The notes under the pieces were generated by a model. The model searched no databases, was not told the origin of the DNA, and saw only the letters and a program-made list of their open reading frames with translations. The translations under genes and the position numbers were made by a program. From contig CM041198.1 in NCBI GenBank assembly GCA_023078555.1, forward strand, positions 11,103,874 through 11,167,873: a stretch of DNA of 64,000 bases. Reading direction: 5' to 3'. Source of the DNA: Ulva prolifera. Taxonomy: Eukaryota; Chlorophyta; Ulvophyceae; Ulvales; Ulvaceae. Of the stretch, positions 31,827 through 43,891 are shown piece after piece (the first letter of the stretch is position 1; each line of letters opens with the position of its first letter).

Positions 31827-32829
31827 TTATAAATCTTCATCATCTTTAAGGCCCTTGTCGTACTCTTCACGATTGCCATTGCTGCCGTCCTCTTCCATCG
31901 CATCTTCAGCTGCATCATTAATGTCTACTCCAACCACCAGATCATCATCTGCGTCTTGTACAGGCCCATCTTGGTCCGGAGCAGGCTCCTCAGGATCATC
32001 GAATCGATTCTGAAACCTGGTCACGCGCGGGTTTTCCTCCATCACCCGACGTATCAACCTGAAACAGGCTGACCTTAACATATCAGCTCATCCAGTCATC
32101 AGAGGCCAGTTACAGGTTTTCCGCACATGCTAAAGTCCGGGACTTCGGGTGGGTTATCTCGAAGGGTCTCATCTGCATATTCGACCGAGCAGTAGTATCC
32201 CACTCTGAGAAATTCCTGCATAAATGCCCCATTCCCTCTAATGAGAGACCAAATTTCAAATTTACGTTGCGCTTGTCAGTTGTAGACGGGTCACGATTCG
32301 TGTTTGTTTCATAGCGGGTCCACTCCTGTGAAATACGGAGCCACACCGAATTGCGATATGAGCATGTCAAGAGAATTACTGTCACTCCCACAACATCTGC
32401 CTTGGGAATATTGTCCGCCTTGGGAGCATCAGCCTGTAACATTATGTTAGAAAGGTGGCCTCACACTGTGGTGTACAGGGCAATGCTTTTTCATGCCTAA
32501 TGTGGGAGTCATACCTGAAGGACAAATTTGTATTTTCCGCGTTTGACCGGACCCACTTCCACATCATCTAGGACCTGATCGAACTTCTCCGACTCTGCTG
32601 ATCCAACGTAAACGAGTTTCCATTGCAAGTCTGCATGCATCTGACGTCACCCACATCTCAGAGCACGTTGCACAGGTCATAAGATGCAAGCTGCCTCAAG
32701 ACAGGGACCGTAGTGCACACCTTCGGCGAGGTCTACAAGGCATTCATAGTGGATTTCAAATTGCAACGGGTTCAGAAAAGGCGCAGGATTGTCTAGGACG
32801 TTGACAGACGTGATATTGACTGCAGCCAT
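31827..32829 (-). CDS. ASF1: ASF1 histone H3-H4 chaperone
   Basis: Five exons on the minus strand: 32829-32721, 32630-32515, 32433-32347, 32215-32127 and 32058-31827, phases 1, 0, 0 and 2, total 633 nt and 210 residues (family about 190-220). ASF1 binds H3-H4 dimers and hands them to CAF-1 or HIRA during nucleosome assembly. The immunoglobulin-like core is clear: [100 protein letters not shown], then [20 protein letters not shown], where the Met codon is formed by the exon 4/5 join. The exon 3 end (SYRNS) replaces the usual SYxGQ. The C-terminal tail is acidic ([22 protein letters not shown]), as in fungal and algal ASF1. Tail to tail with GCN2, 287 bp apart. Confidence 0.95.
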
Positions 32830-33318
32830 ACTGCACCACACCAACAACCACAGGATAGCAGAAACAGCAAGACTGTAGTTTCGCTCTTAAATTTATAAAT
32901 CAATGCCGGAGAGATGTGATCGAACAGATGCAACTGTTGCCGCGGATGACCATGGATATTTAGATTCTGAGCTTGGGTAGAAAGTGAAATTCCTATCCGG
33001 TCACCGACATCCCATCAATGGTGAATGATAACATACCGCACATTTTCATGTGCTCAGTTTTTGGCTTCTGCTGTTGCGTTTCCAGGTTGGGTCGCAAACT
33101 GAACCCAGTGGCCACCAGTGTCTCGCGACATGCCAGGAGTTGCGCTGGTCTGGGAGCTGGTCTGGGAGCTGGTCTGGGAGCTGCGCCAGGCTAAACTGTG
33201 ACAGAGATGCTGTGACAATCCAGTGACATGACCAGTTCACCTTTTATTCACCACGGATGTGGCAAAATGTTGGATAATGCGGCAAGAAACCGTGCTGCTG
33301 GCTGCAGCCTATCGCAGC
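32830..33318. other. ASF1 upstream region
   Basis: 489 bp from the ASF1 start to the hAT element. It contains the 12-bp minisatellite at 33145-33180. No gene was seen. Confidence 0.5.
33145..33180 (+). repeat. Three perfect copies of a 12-bp unit
   Basis: CTGGTCTGGGAG is repeated three times without mismatch, followed by a partial fourth (CTGCGC). Confidence 0.9.
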
Positions 33319-34418
33319 CAGGGCTGTAAATTCAACTTTACCCTCATTTTAACTCAGTTTAAAATGCTATTTTACTTGACAGTTTTAACGTTAAACCGAT
33401 TCAGAGGCGTTGAAGGGGGTATTTTACTTTTATTTTACTTTACAACGTGTTTTAACGTTGAGGGTGCTTTAAAATGAAAATTTAAGCCAAAAAGGGCTGC
33501 ATTCACACTGGCTTTGACCGACCTCACAGGGCAAAGAACTCTAGCAATGCACGGTGGCCATGGTTGAACTAGCACACATGTTGCTGAGTTCAATGTGTGA
33601 CACTATGCGCTTTGTAATGCTTTGGGAGTCAAATTCCGTAGTCTCTGCGTGCACCTGTCTTTGATTTGGCAGTGAGCAACTGCCAGGCATGCCGCGAAGC
33701 AATCGGCCTGCAGACTCTTAAGAGACTGATAGTCTTGACGAGGAAAGTCTTGATGATGTGGTACGTGTTGGTGGCTCTAGAAAACGTAGAAAGACTGCTG
33801 CGACTGCGGTGGCTCAAAAGAAGAAGTCGGTCCAGAAAGCATCTACGAAGAAGGGCAAAACCCTCAAGAAGGCAGAAAATGTCAGCGAGGCGAGCAAGGC
33901 GAATGGTGTGCTACGACTTATGTCCTCGACCAGCCGCCTCAAGAGCAAGGAAGCTCCATCTGCGCAGCTCAAGCGATGCTGGTCATGCCCATCTCCTTAA
34001 TGGTTGTGTTGCGGCTATAGTTGAGATTCTACCATTCAAACACCTGTTTGAGTTTGTCGATGAAGTGGATGAGGAGGAGCGGGTGTTGCAGAACAAGGGT
34101 GCTGCGGCATGTGAGCTTGACTCTGCTAGTCCACGATCATGCGTATCATTGTCAGGTTGCTCAGGAGGCGCCGGCCGTTGGTAGGTGGTGCAAGAGGTCT
34201 GTCTAGGTCTCTGCGGACGTGTTTGTGGTGCTCTAAGGCGGTCTGGTTGTTGTGTCAGGCCTCCTTGACGTGTTAAACAATTTTAAGGGTCAAGCGGCAA
34301 ACACTTGTTTAAAACACGTTTAAAGTGAAGCTTTTTGAAGCTATTTTACTTTTTATTTTACTTTAGCTTTCTTAATTAACGTTAAACCAGGCTCCCAAAT
34401 GTTAAGTTTACATCCCTA
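33319..34418. mobile_element. Non-autonomous hAT-type DNA transposon (1.1 kb)
   Basis: The ends are CAGGGCTGTAAATTCAAC at the left and the reverse complement of TAGGGATGTAAACTTAAC at the right, flanked on both sides by the perfect 8-bp duplication ATCGCAGC (33311-33318 and 34419-34426). An 8-bp duplication with (C/T)A(G)GG ends is typical of the hAT superfamily. Subterminal regions share TTTTACTTTTATTTTACTTT and AACGTTAAACC. The inside has a Lys/Arg-rich frame (33758-34000, GSRKRRKTAATAVAQKKK) and another at 33666-34184, neither recognisably a transposase. Confidence 0.85.
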
Positions 34419-35166
34419 ATCGCAGCCACATACCATATGATATATGCGAGCCACAACTGCAACAACAACCGCACTGCTGGGCTTGCTGCTGTCTACCCAT
34501 ACAAGCCAGGTGTTTTTCATGGAACTGAAGTCTTAAACTCGCCAAGGGCATGTAATCAAGGGGAGCCGGCCATGAACGCGTCCAGGGGGATCGCGAGTAA
34601 TTCTTGAGACTCTATTGAGAGCGCTGGGAACGTCTATCGACTCATAGTAACCTTGTCATCGCATCTGTAAAGTCGATGGGCTACAAGTTAAAGATTTCCC
34701 AGTGAAAGTCCACCTTCGGCCAGAACTGCGCATTTGCCTAGCTTTTCCGAATCGGCTCCCAGCGTATCGCCCCCCCTCACTGTGCTGAGAGCACCCCCAT
34801 TTCAGTGTCTTTGCGTCAAGTGACCGACATACCGGTGTTGTAAGGGTGCACATGTTTCTATCATGTTGTGACTTTGGCCACGTAGCGCGGCCACCACATT
34901 GTGGTGGACCCAGCCAATCACCACTGTTCCGATGCTTGTGAAATTGAGGCATTTGGTATATGTTTGTGCTGATGCTTCAGACCTGCACCGGACAGTGCAC
35001 GGTCACCCGCGGTGTCGTGTCTTCATTGCAATGTGAGGTGGCCGCCACAACCGTTTCACAACATGCGCACCCTCAGGTCTACATGCATCGACTGCAGCCA
35101 GTCAAAGCCAAAAGGATCTTGCTTACGAGGGGGTCTAACCATACAAGCCACTTGGAACAACTCTTA

Positions 35167-35442
35167 CTACACGTATGTGTCTGGAAGGTCAAGCCTTGCC
35201 GCGACATTTGGAGCATGTAGAGTCTCTCCCCCTAATTCGGACACGGTTTCTTCCTCAATCTCTTCATGCCCCAAAGGATGCTTCGGCCCCTTAACCCCTC
35301 GCGAAGGTTTAGCTACTACCCCCGCATTCGATGTCAACGAGGTGGCCAATTTAGCCCCGGAGACGTTGCGGCTCGCAATGGTGGTGGGCCGTAGCTTCCT
35401 CATCGGCACGGATGGTGTGTTCCATGTCCTCACCGTCACCAA
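35167..35442 (-). mobile_element. Copia pol-linker fragment
   Basis: The minus-strand frame contains NAGVVAKPSRGVKGP, then HEEIEEETVSELGGETLHAP. This aligns with the Copia A linker at 43560-43690 (AGAVAKPLRVAEGLRP, then DEIEMESGSELGGEVRAAP). It is an isolated relic, with no LTR next to it. Confidence 0.6.
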
Positions 35443-36220
35443 AACAGATGCCCCGGGAGCGCCCGTCGTAACCCAATGTATAATGATATGAGGGAGAAAG
35501 CGAATTCAGTGGGACGATGCACATGGGTTTTGGGGGATGACGAGGATGTCCGTACCAAGAATCGCCACAACCTCAAGGGTGTGGCGGCGGTGTGGCAACC
35601 CGTTGTTGCATTGACCAGTCCACCATGGAGCGATGTCAACCTCAAGGTGGGCGCTTGCCCGTGCAATCGCTCGCAAGCGGTGCAATACCTATCTATGCCT
35701 ACTTATCCGTTTCCGGTGTGTCTCGAGAGGGCTCACAACGTAGCACCTCCGTAGAAACACTTGGCCGTGGTGAGAACCGCTCCACATTAGCGTACACATC
35801 ACGTCACCAACAGTGGTGGGAGCGATTTACCACAAGCATCTTGCTTCCCCGGGGGGTTATGCAAAGGATCACGCATACGCCGTAAACTCCCCCATCATAG
35901 GTGGCATCGTCATCGATGTCATCCTCCTTCACAATAGACGTTGGATACCCTTGCCTGGGCCAAGACACGCTTCAATTGATAAGATGCCCTTCTGCATTAG
36001 GATCCTTCTCTGCACCCAACTTGAAACACATGATTATCATTTTCGTCGTCGTTGCTGCACTTCAACGCATTCTCATGACCAACAACCATGTGCACGAGGC
36101 CGGGTACAAACAACACATTCTCATGCATGACAAAGAAAATGTTCGAATGCAAGCGCGAGTGGAAGCGTCATACCGTAATTTTAGTTGGGCGAAATGTTAA
36201 GTATGTGTGCGGAGTACTTA

Positions 36221-36413
36221 GCACATGACGCCTGAGATCTGGGATCACACCTGCATGGTCAGTATCTGAGTCAGATTCTTGAACCATGACCTTGTTCGAC
36301 CTATACAGAGAGCTGGAATGGGTCTTCTCATTCGCGGGCTGGTGACTGCCACGTGTCACCCCGTGCGTGCATCCGCATGTGCACATGCCTGGGGCGCTAC
36401 GAGGCACTTTCAC
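36221..36413 (+). repeat. 193-bp dispersed direct repeat, copy 1
   Basis: Matches 52631-52823 in the same orientation, from CTGAGATCTGGGA-type sequence to GCTACGAGGCACTTTCAC, with scattered mismatches. It encodes nothing recognisable. It may be an LTR or MITE piece. Confidence 0.8.
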
Positions 36414-36829
36414 AATAGAAAGTGGCCTCATGGCGCAAATCACAAGCGGTCAATTTGTTGTATGGAAACTCCGGGGCATCATTGTGGAGACCCATTGGTA
36501 TGTTCTTGGGTGACTTGTCGAGATACCAGTCTCATTCATGGCATGTGCACTATGCATGCGTACCTTTTCGCGTGCATATTCGAATCCACTCTCAAGCCCT
36601 TTATACTTTCGTGATGTGTGGGTGTAGTAAGTCATTCCTTTGTACAATGCTGATCTACACAGGTCGCGTGTCGTGCCTATCAAACATACGTCTAAGCACA
36701 CTTGTAACAAACTAGGTGTTTGTTCGAGGTGCGAGTAGCTCTTGCTACACAGTTGAGTGCTTTGACTAGCTTTGACCTAGTTTCGACGAAATTAATTCAT
36801 GACAACACTCCTGAATCCAACATAACTAA

Positions 36830-37303
36830 CCTTGATGGCGGTGAATGAGAGGCAATGACGGGTTGTTGCCGAAGCACGAGGGTTGTGTAGGCGGGGGTTT
36901 CAACGACAGAGTTGCATTCCTACGCCATGAAATGAAAAACGTTAAAAAAAAGGTGTACGCAACGTATCTTTCAATTTCGGGGGAAAAAAACGTTGTGTAG
37001 GTAAAATGCCATCTTGCGGCCAACAAAGTGACGCAAAGTGTCCTCGAGTACAGAGTTGACGCGCTCGGTCAGCCCGTCCGTTTGCGGATGGTATGCCGTA
37101 GACATGGAGAGCGTTTTTCCCAAGCGTGTAGCAAGCTCACGCCAAAAGATGCTCGTAATATGTGTAACCCAACCAAAGACAATGTTTCTTGGCAAACCGT
37201 GACACCAGAACATGCGGTCCGTGTACACTGCAACTAGTCCTTGAGCAGATATTGTCTTGCTGATAGGCTCAATATGTACTATCTTTGATAGACGCTCCAC
37301 AAT
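36830..37303 (-). mobile_element. Gypsy integrase fragment, catalytically dead
   Basis: The minus frame 37300-36971 reads ERLSKIVHIEPISKTISAQG, FWCHGLPRNIV, FWRELATRLGKTLSMSTAYH and PQTDGLTERVNSVLEDTLRH, an integrase core of Gypsy type. The second catalytic Asp (normally in SDRDPRFTS) is lost: the site reads VFGWVTHITS. It differs from the integrase at 62.6-64 kb, so it is another family. It abuts the LTR at 37304 without a primer-binding site between. Confidence 0.75.
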
Positions 37304-38112
37304 TGTTGACTGATCGGGTAGCGCAGGGAGCTGGGCACCCTAGCGAGCGTACATAAAACGACAAGAGAGAAAGACAAGGGTAACAATGACGCACATAGTG
37401 GATTGACTGGAACAAGAGCACCCCAATCGACAAAAGGTAATTGTGTCGATCACAACAAAACACATGGAATATATGTGCCCAGGCCCATCACTGCTTTGTG
37501 CTGTCCTCGCTACTGATAGCTCTGTGGAACTACGGAATTGCGCTGCTCGTTGATCTCTGTACGGATCAGGGTGCAACATCCCGCGAGATCTGCCATGGCG
37601 ATCTTCTGTGGGCATTGGGATTTGCCATGTATCATCTTCTTTCAATCCATTGCAGCATGGTCGTGCTGCATGGAGACGCATACGTACACTGGCGGACATG
37701 GTCATTGACGCTGCACCCTTGGCGTGCGCAAGCGCCGTACAGGGGTATACATGCGCCGCATGCATGACGTGTCACGTGCTGTGCTGGCACTTTGCACTGC
37801 CAAAAGGCTGTGACATAATGTGGCATGATACATGGGATTGGTATGTGAGATTATACATGCTGAGAGATGCTGGTGGCACGTTTTGGGCATTTGCAATTAT
37901 GCACATGTATGCATGCAACTCATACGCAAAGTTGTGACGTGGTACAGGCTGGCGCTTTGAGGTATGGATCACCTCTTTATCTTTGGTATACTTTTTGGTT
38001 GGCACATGTTAGCACGACACTTGCCTGAGATACATACACATGTATCCACAATTGATGCATGCATATCTGGAATATGTGTGCTTTTGAGCAGACAGACTTG
38101 GCCATTACAACA
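37304..38112 (-). repeat. Gypsy-type LTR, copy related to the 60572-61363 LTR
   Basis: About 809 bp. Read on the minus strand it starts TGTTGTAATGGCC and ends AGTCAACA, with TGTTG/CAACA ends, and aligns along its length with 60572-61363. No matching 5-bp duplication flanks it: one side is Copia RT sequence, the other a dead integrase. It is therefore a recombinant or broken copy, not a clean solo LTR. Confidence 0.75.
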
Positions 38113-38479
38113 TTGAGGCACCTAGTGCCCACGACAACTCACCAAGGTCTGTACCTGAAAATGATTTGAGAATCTGATCGATAAATCAATCAACTCCTTC
38201 ATGCCCATAGACCGTCCCAAGATAAAAAGATCATCAACCCACAGATATATGAAACACCTACCAGTTTTTTCTAACATACAGTGTTGGGTCCGAATGTGAT
38301 CTCACAAACCCCATTTCACCTAGCAAAAGTGCAAGGGCCTTGTGCCATTCACGTGCAACCTACTTCAATCCATACAAGGTCTGAAGCAATTTCCACACAC
38401 GGTTTGTACCATCATTCAGGATAGGAGGCTGTTTAACATAGCCATTTTCGTTCATTACCCCATTCAGACAGGCACACTG
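38113..38479 (-). mobile_element. Copia reverse-transcriptase fragment, left half (host of the Mutator-like element)
   Basis: Aligns closely with 46740-47095 of Copia B, coding on the minus strand for the RT segment ending in LYVxKxTGRCFIFLWVDDL and GLxELID. It stops at AGGCACACTG (38470-38479), where the Mutator-like element begins. The same sequence resumes at 45301. Confidence 0.85.
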
Positions 38480-38584
38480 GGGGTAGGCACTCTGGCCAAG
38501 GACGTCTTCACCGGGAACGCGGAGCACTCATGCATCCCTAGACTCCATGGGAACATCTATGGACTCGCAATGACCCCCCGGGCA
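38480..38584 (+). repeat. Left long inverted repeat of the Mutator-like element
   Basis: Pairs with 45193-45300 in inverted orientation. The shared core is ACCGGGAACGCGGAGCACTC followed by TCCATGGGAACA. Confidence 0.85.
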
Positions 38585-39367
38585 TCGTATTGCGGTCGTT
38601 GGGCACCAGCTGTGAAAGCGCCCAGCCAAAAGGGGGTTCTCGCCGAGATCGCGTTATTGCCCATCCGGTCCGAAATGGCGCCCAGCGAATGCCCAATGAC
38701 CTCAGTGGGCCGAGAACGCCCTAAAAACACTATAATATGGCCCACATGTGTTCAGTCACATAACGACCTGCTCTAGTGGCTTCCGACTGACGACTCGTTA
38801 GTGACAAGCCTATATCTTTGACCGTGGATGGAGGCCATCGCTCCTGTTATTCAATTGTGCTTTGAAGATCTAGAAGATTAATAACACAATGTGTCTCTAG
38901 TGCGTGACGCCTATCACGCTCAAATCCTTAAAATGTCCCTGGTTGGTTGGCCTCGCATTCGCCGCCGCGATCGGCAGATTCGAATTTACCCCAAGCACCA
39001 GGGCTTTCCTGCACGCACGTATGAAATCTATAGTCTCAAACATGTCGCTGGCCCGTCAAGTCCCATGCTCAACGCAGTGGATAGGAAGATTGTGCCGTGG
39101 TTCTGTTGGCGCTTGTTGATCCCTTCGTGGCTGACAGTATTACATCTGTTAGACCAGCTATGACTGATAGAAGACATCGGACACTTGTCTCGCATATGGA
39201 AAAATTGCGAATTCCGATCACCATGCGACCTATGTATGCGATGCAGCTTGCCTGCGTCTGTCTACATACCTGGAACGGCTGCACCATGGCTCTCGGTGTC
39301 CCAGAATATGTGTTAATGTTTAGTTACAGATATCCACTTCTGAATGTGGAAATGAATACCATATCTC

Positions 39368-39712
39368 TATCACAACCATGCACCTGCGGGCAGCATTGTG
39401 GTGACAGGTGCACCCATGCACGAACTATCTGCGGATCCAGTGTAGGGGTAAGCCGCCAGCGGGATTCACCCGGAGTAGTGAGGGAGATCCTGCGAGGATC
39501 TCCCGCCGTAATCATGACAATTCAGCGTGCATATATGGCTGTGCACACAGAGAGCTGTAACCATTAGTCTTACTGTTTCACGGTACTAGTACTCTCCCAT
39601 CAGCATCTCGTCGGTTCTACCTCTGTGCGCAGCAGGTATGAGATGCTGGCTGACTGACCTGACCTATGCACGTCTGCGCGTCTAACCTACATAATGGATA
39701 GCATTTGTAACA
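39368..39712 (+). repeat. 5' LTR of Copia A
   Basis: 345 bp from TATCACAACCATGCACC (degenerate TGTCA start) to GGATAGCATTTGTAACA. It aligns with the reverse complements of 44395-44790 and 50690-51025. Confidence 0.85.
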
Positions 39713-40017
39713 TGGTATCGGTGAATGTTTGCGTTATATCTATTAAGGTCTTGTTCAGGAAGCCGTTGGCCAAAGGCTGCGCGCAAACACGGCAGGCATT
39801 CCACTGTTCTGGTGGCTTTCAGACCGCGGTCACAAGCGCAAGCATCATTAAGTGGTCTCGTAACATATTGTTGTTAGATACAATTCGAGACGCTTGTTTC
39901 AAATGATCAGCGCTGGGAAAAGCAAATGCGTTCGCTTATTTTCTCAACCTGTCGGCTTGCGAGCCATCCAATCGGTTAGTTGCTGCGCGCAACAAAGAAT
40001 CGTCTGTCTTAGTGCAG

Positions 40018-43000
40018 GATGTCTAACCTCGACCTTTCCAATGCCAACTCTCCTCGCGAGGAGAGGCAAGACGAGGCTGATCAGCAACCACTCGTCGACA
40101 TGGACGCTGACCAGTAGCTCCTTGACGAAGAACAGCCCGCGGGCATGTTACTTCGTGGCGGACGAGTCGTCCGACCACGTCCCTCTTCCAAAAATGGGCA
40201 GAGCAGCCAGCAGGTGCCCTTTTCCTCTCATGTAGTGAACCATCACGGTCACACTGAGTCCCGCATCACACTCTAAACGTTGACCGAAGCGCTGCTTGCA
40301 TATCGGGGGCGTAACGAGCCTGATTTGTCAAAAGGAAAACTGCCTGAGTGGAATTATAAGACCGAAAGCTCCGTTGCGTATGAGCAGAAAGTCTTTTTAT
40401 GGTTAGGTCAGTTTCAGCTGGACCATCTATTGTAGCACGCACCGTCCGCTGACGAACAGCGTGTCCAGGCTAGAGCAAGGACTCGGGTCCTTATGTCTTT
40501 GCCTGACGCGGATAGGACAACTGTACATCACATGTCACATCTGTGTGAAGCATGGGCCTACCTGACTGCAAAGTATAGGCCTAGCACTGAAGCCGAGATC
40601 CACAGACAGTGGAGTCGCTTCAACTAAGTGTCACAGAAAAAATAGAGACGTTGGGTCTTACTGTGGTGATGTGATGAGTGTATACACTCACCTGGAGGCA
40701 CTAGGTGCTGATGTGGGCCAGCGATGGCTTCGATTGAAACTGTTAGAAGTGGGGGAGGAGTTCAACGCTGTGCGCGGCGAGATTCTCCAGGCTTCCCCAA
40801 ATGTAATCATTGCACAATTGACTGAGCATGCTGATTTTCTCAAGCAGCAGCGGCTGCAGGCTAGGTCTGGGGCGCCTGCGGGCAAACCAGGCCATGGCTG
40901 GCGCAATCAGCCGCGAGGCGAAGGTCCTGCGGTTGCCGCGCTCGACGCTGGCAAGGCCCCTCGCGAGGAGACCAGGACCTGCTTCTTCTGCAAGAAGAAG
41001 GAGGGAAAAGAAGAAGGGACATTTGCGTGCGAACTGCCCCCAGCGCACACATACTGTGGCCAAAGATGTATGTGCTGTAGAATTGCTTGAGGAATTCCCG
41101 GATCATGATGCTTTGAAACCGTGGAATTTCATCATAGATAGCGGTTCCGATATCCGTATCGTAGGAAATCGCGAGATGTTTACTGAATATGGTCGGTGCC
41201 AGAGGACTGCCAGTCCCGCGGGACCAGGCAAGATCCCCATTATGGGCAGGGGAGCCATTCAGGTGAACCTGGGCACTTATGTGGATGAGCATGGGAATAA
41301 GCATCCTCTGGATGTGGAAATCCCGGGTGTTTACTATGCCCCTGAGTGTCCGTACAACATACTGAGTGCTATGGGTCTTCGTCATGAGCAGATGTACTTA
41401 GACACGCATAGAAATGTGTTTTTTGTCCCCGGGTTCGGAGATATGGCTACTGGTATTGAGGATGCGTCCAAGTACCAGGAGTTGGATGAAGATAAATGTC
41501 TTGTCTTTGCGTTCAAAATGTGTTCCGAGAAGAAACCTGTTCTGGGCCATCCCGTCAACAGGGGAGTGGTATGGTCTAACCAGAGCAGTCCGACCTCTGT
41601 TGTGGAGGATCAACAGCAGTGGTGTCATGTGGCCGCTGCGGCGATTGATCTGAAGCGCCCTAATGATGGGGGAGCTGTGGTCCCGCATGATGCCTACTTG
41701 CTGGAACCTGCATTCCTAGCTCATCTGTCCTTCCACCAATCCACGTGGGTTTTGAAGCGGATGCAGTCAAATCGTGAATTTTATGGTGAATGTAATGTGA
41801 AAGCTGACCCCGAGCCAATCGGGAATCTTTGTCACGGCTGCAGATTTGGCAAAGCGCCTGCGGGCAAAATCTCAGCCAATAATCGTGAGCTCGTAGGCCA
41901 GGCGAAATACCCTGGTGAGCAGTTGCATGCTGATTTGGCTGGTTCCATCACTCCAGTTGGGATCGGCATTGTGAAATATGCTTTGTTTGTGATGTGTGCC
42001 TTCACTCGTTATACTTTCATTGTTGGTCTGCGCAAGAAGAGTGAGGCTGCGGCCATGATCTCTTACATCATTGAGTGCATACGGGTGAATGTGGTGAAGC
42101 CAGGTGAACCGGGTGTGCGCAACCTTCACACTGACAATGGGGGAGAGTTCATGGTTGAGGCCTTAAAACTCTGCCTCCAGCGTCGTGGCATCACTCACCG
42201 CACCACCCCCATAGGTTATCATCGTTGTAACGGCATGATCGATCGGAGGATCAGTATTGCCTTTGAGGCCATCCGAGCTGTACTGCTTGCGAGCGGTCTC
42301 CCTCTGTTCCTGTGGATTGAATACCTCGCCGGTGTCATCCATGGTCACAATCTCACGCCGTGCTCGGCGTTGTACCATGACAAACTGGCAAAGATGATGA
42401 AAGCCCAGAAAGCTCAACGCGGTGCCAATACAGCTGCGGATGTACAACAGGCTTGAGCGGGCTAACACGCGCATGAAAAAGGCCGAACGTGATAAGTTAA
42501 AGGAGGAGGAAAAGCGTAAGTGGGAGTTGCTCACAATTACAGAGTTGGACGAGTTTTTGATCAGGTCTTGTGACAGGGATATTATTCCCTACATGTCCTG
42601 TTTCAGGGATACCTCCGTTGAGGTGTTCCATGATTTGGTGAAGCAGCAGCGACCATGGGGGGTTGAGGTGTATGCATACCCTAGGGATGACAAGTTGCGG
42701 AAACTCTCCGCGTGGGGTATGGTCGCATACTGGGTTGGTGCTGGGCTGCGGCCCAGCATGCAGAGTGTGTACGCCCATGATGTCCCTGGGGGTAGGGTTG
42801 TGGTGCTGCGGCAGATCATGTGCACCACGGATCAGATGATCCGACACGTACGCAAGTACGATGCGTCCGCTGTTGTGGACAAGAGAGAGCCTGCGGAGTT
42901 TGCAAACTCTTACTAGGTTGGATTTGAGAAGGATAATCAGGGTGTCCGCGTGACTGATAGTGCTGTCCCCCCATTTCTGGATGATTCCACACATGATGGG

Positions 43001-43891
43001 GGAGTGTTGCGCCGTCTGCGTGAATTTTTGCATGCTCCCCCAGGTCACGGTAGGGTTCCTGTCATGGATATGATTTTCAGGCAAGAAGCACTGCCTGATG
43101 AGTGAGTGTACTCCCTGCGTTTCGGCGCAGGCTCCTCTGCGGAGGTGATCCGGCGTGACCCTGCGCGGGACACACCGGAAGTGGCCAGGCACACCATTCA
43201 TCGCACGCGTGCAATCGCACGTGCCACTGCGCATCCTGACATTGAGGTTCCTCCTCAGGTCCCCGGTCAGGTGCGCCTGTCTGGGGCCCTGCCTGCACGC
43301 ACTGTGGAGTACGTGGTGTCTCGCAATGCTCAGCTCCATGACCGTTGCATCGAGGCTGCATTTGTCCCGCCCATGTCTCCGCCGTCATCTGATGATCCGA
43401 TGGATGAGGATGATGATGATGACAGCCGGGGCATCTACGATGACGACGATGCAGATGAGATGGAGTACACCATCAGCGATGATGAAAGAGCTGCGGCTCA
43501 TCAGAATCGCGAGGCTCAGCGGGTCTGCTCTGGGAGTAATTCGGCCGCGGCCTCAGCATCTAGCGCGGGAGCTGTAGCTAAGCCCCTGCGAGTGGCTGAG
43601 GGGCTGAGACCCTCCTTGGAGGATGAGCCTGATGAAATTGAGATGGAGTCCGGATCCGAATTAGGGGGAGAGGTCCGGGCTGCCCCCTCGGCCGCTGTTG
43701 GGTTTGATTTGCGTGATGAGGTGAGAGCCATTCCAACTGCTTTACCTCGCATTAAAATCAATCCTCTTGTACGCAGGCGCCTTGTTCCATTGGCTGTGGA
43801 TGTAGCTGCTGTGCATGAACCTGCAGGTGCTGACGTTGCTAGTAGTGAAACAGTTGGATCAGTGATTAAAATTTCATTTGAGATAACATAG
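40018..43891 (+). pseudogene. Copia A gag-protease-integrase coding region, broken
   Basis: The gag starts near 40018 (MSNLDLSNANSPREERQ) and meets a stop after about 32 codons; more gag lies at 40671-41090. The zinc knuckle is split by a frameshift (TCFFCKKK in one frame, KKKGHLRANCPQ in the next). The frame to 42456 holds the protease site NFIIDSGSDIRIVG, then an integrase with His-His-Cys-Cys finger (LSFHQSTWVLKRMQ, CHGCRFGK), first Asp in LHADLAGS and second in LHTDNGGEFM. The expected Glu in the NGVAERR block reads NGMIDRR, so the catalytic Glu is Asp. A further frame, 42422-42916, matches Copia B 48835-48572, and 43106-43891 is an acidic Ser-rich linker. At least three frame breaks make it inactive. 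Confidence 0.8.

Larger units (their letters stand above)
34427..36829. other. Repeat-derived intergenic DNA
   Basis: About 2.4 kb of short frames only. Recognisable items are a Copia fragment near 35167-35442 and a 193-bp dispersed repeat at 36221-36413. The rest is unassigned. Confidence 0.45.

Noticed and set aside
37304..38112. Clean solo LTR with target duplication
   Set aside because: The five bases on each side (ACAAT and TTGAG) do not match, and the flanks belong to two unrelated elements.
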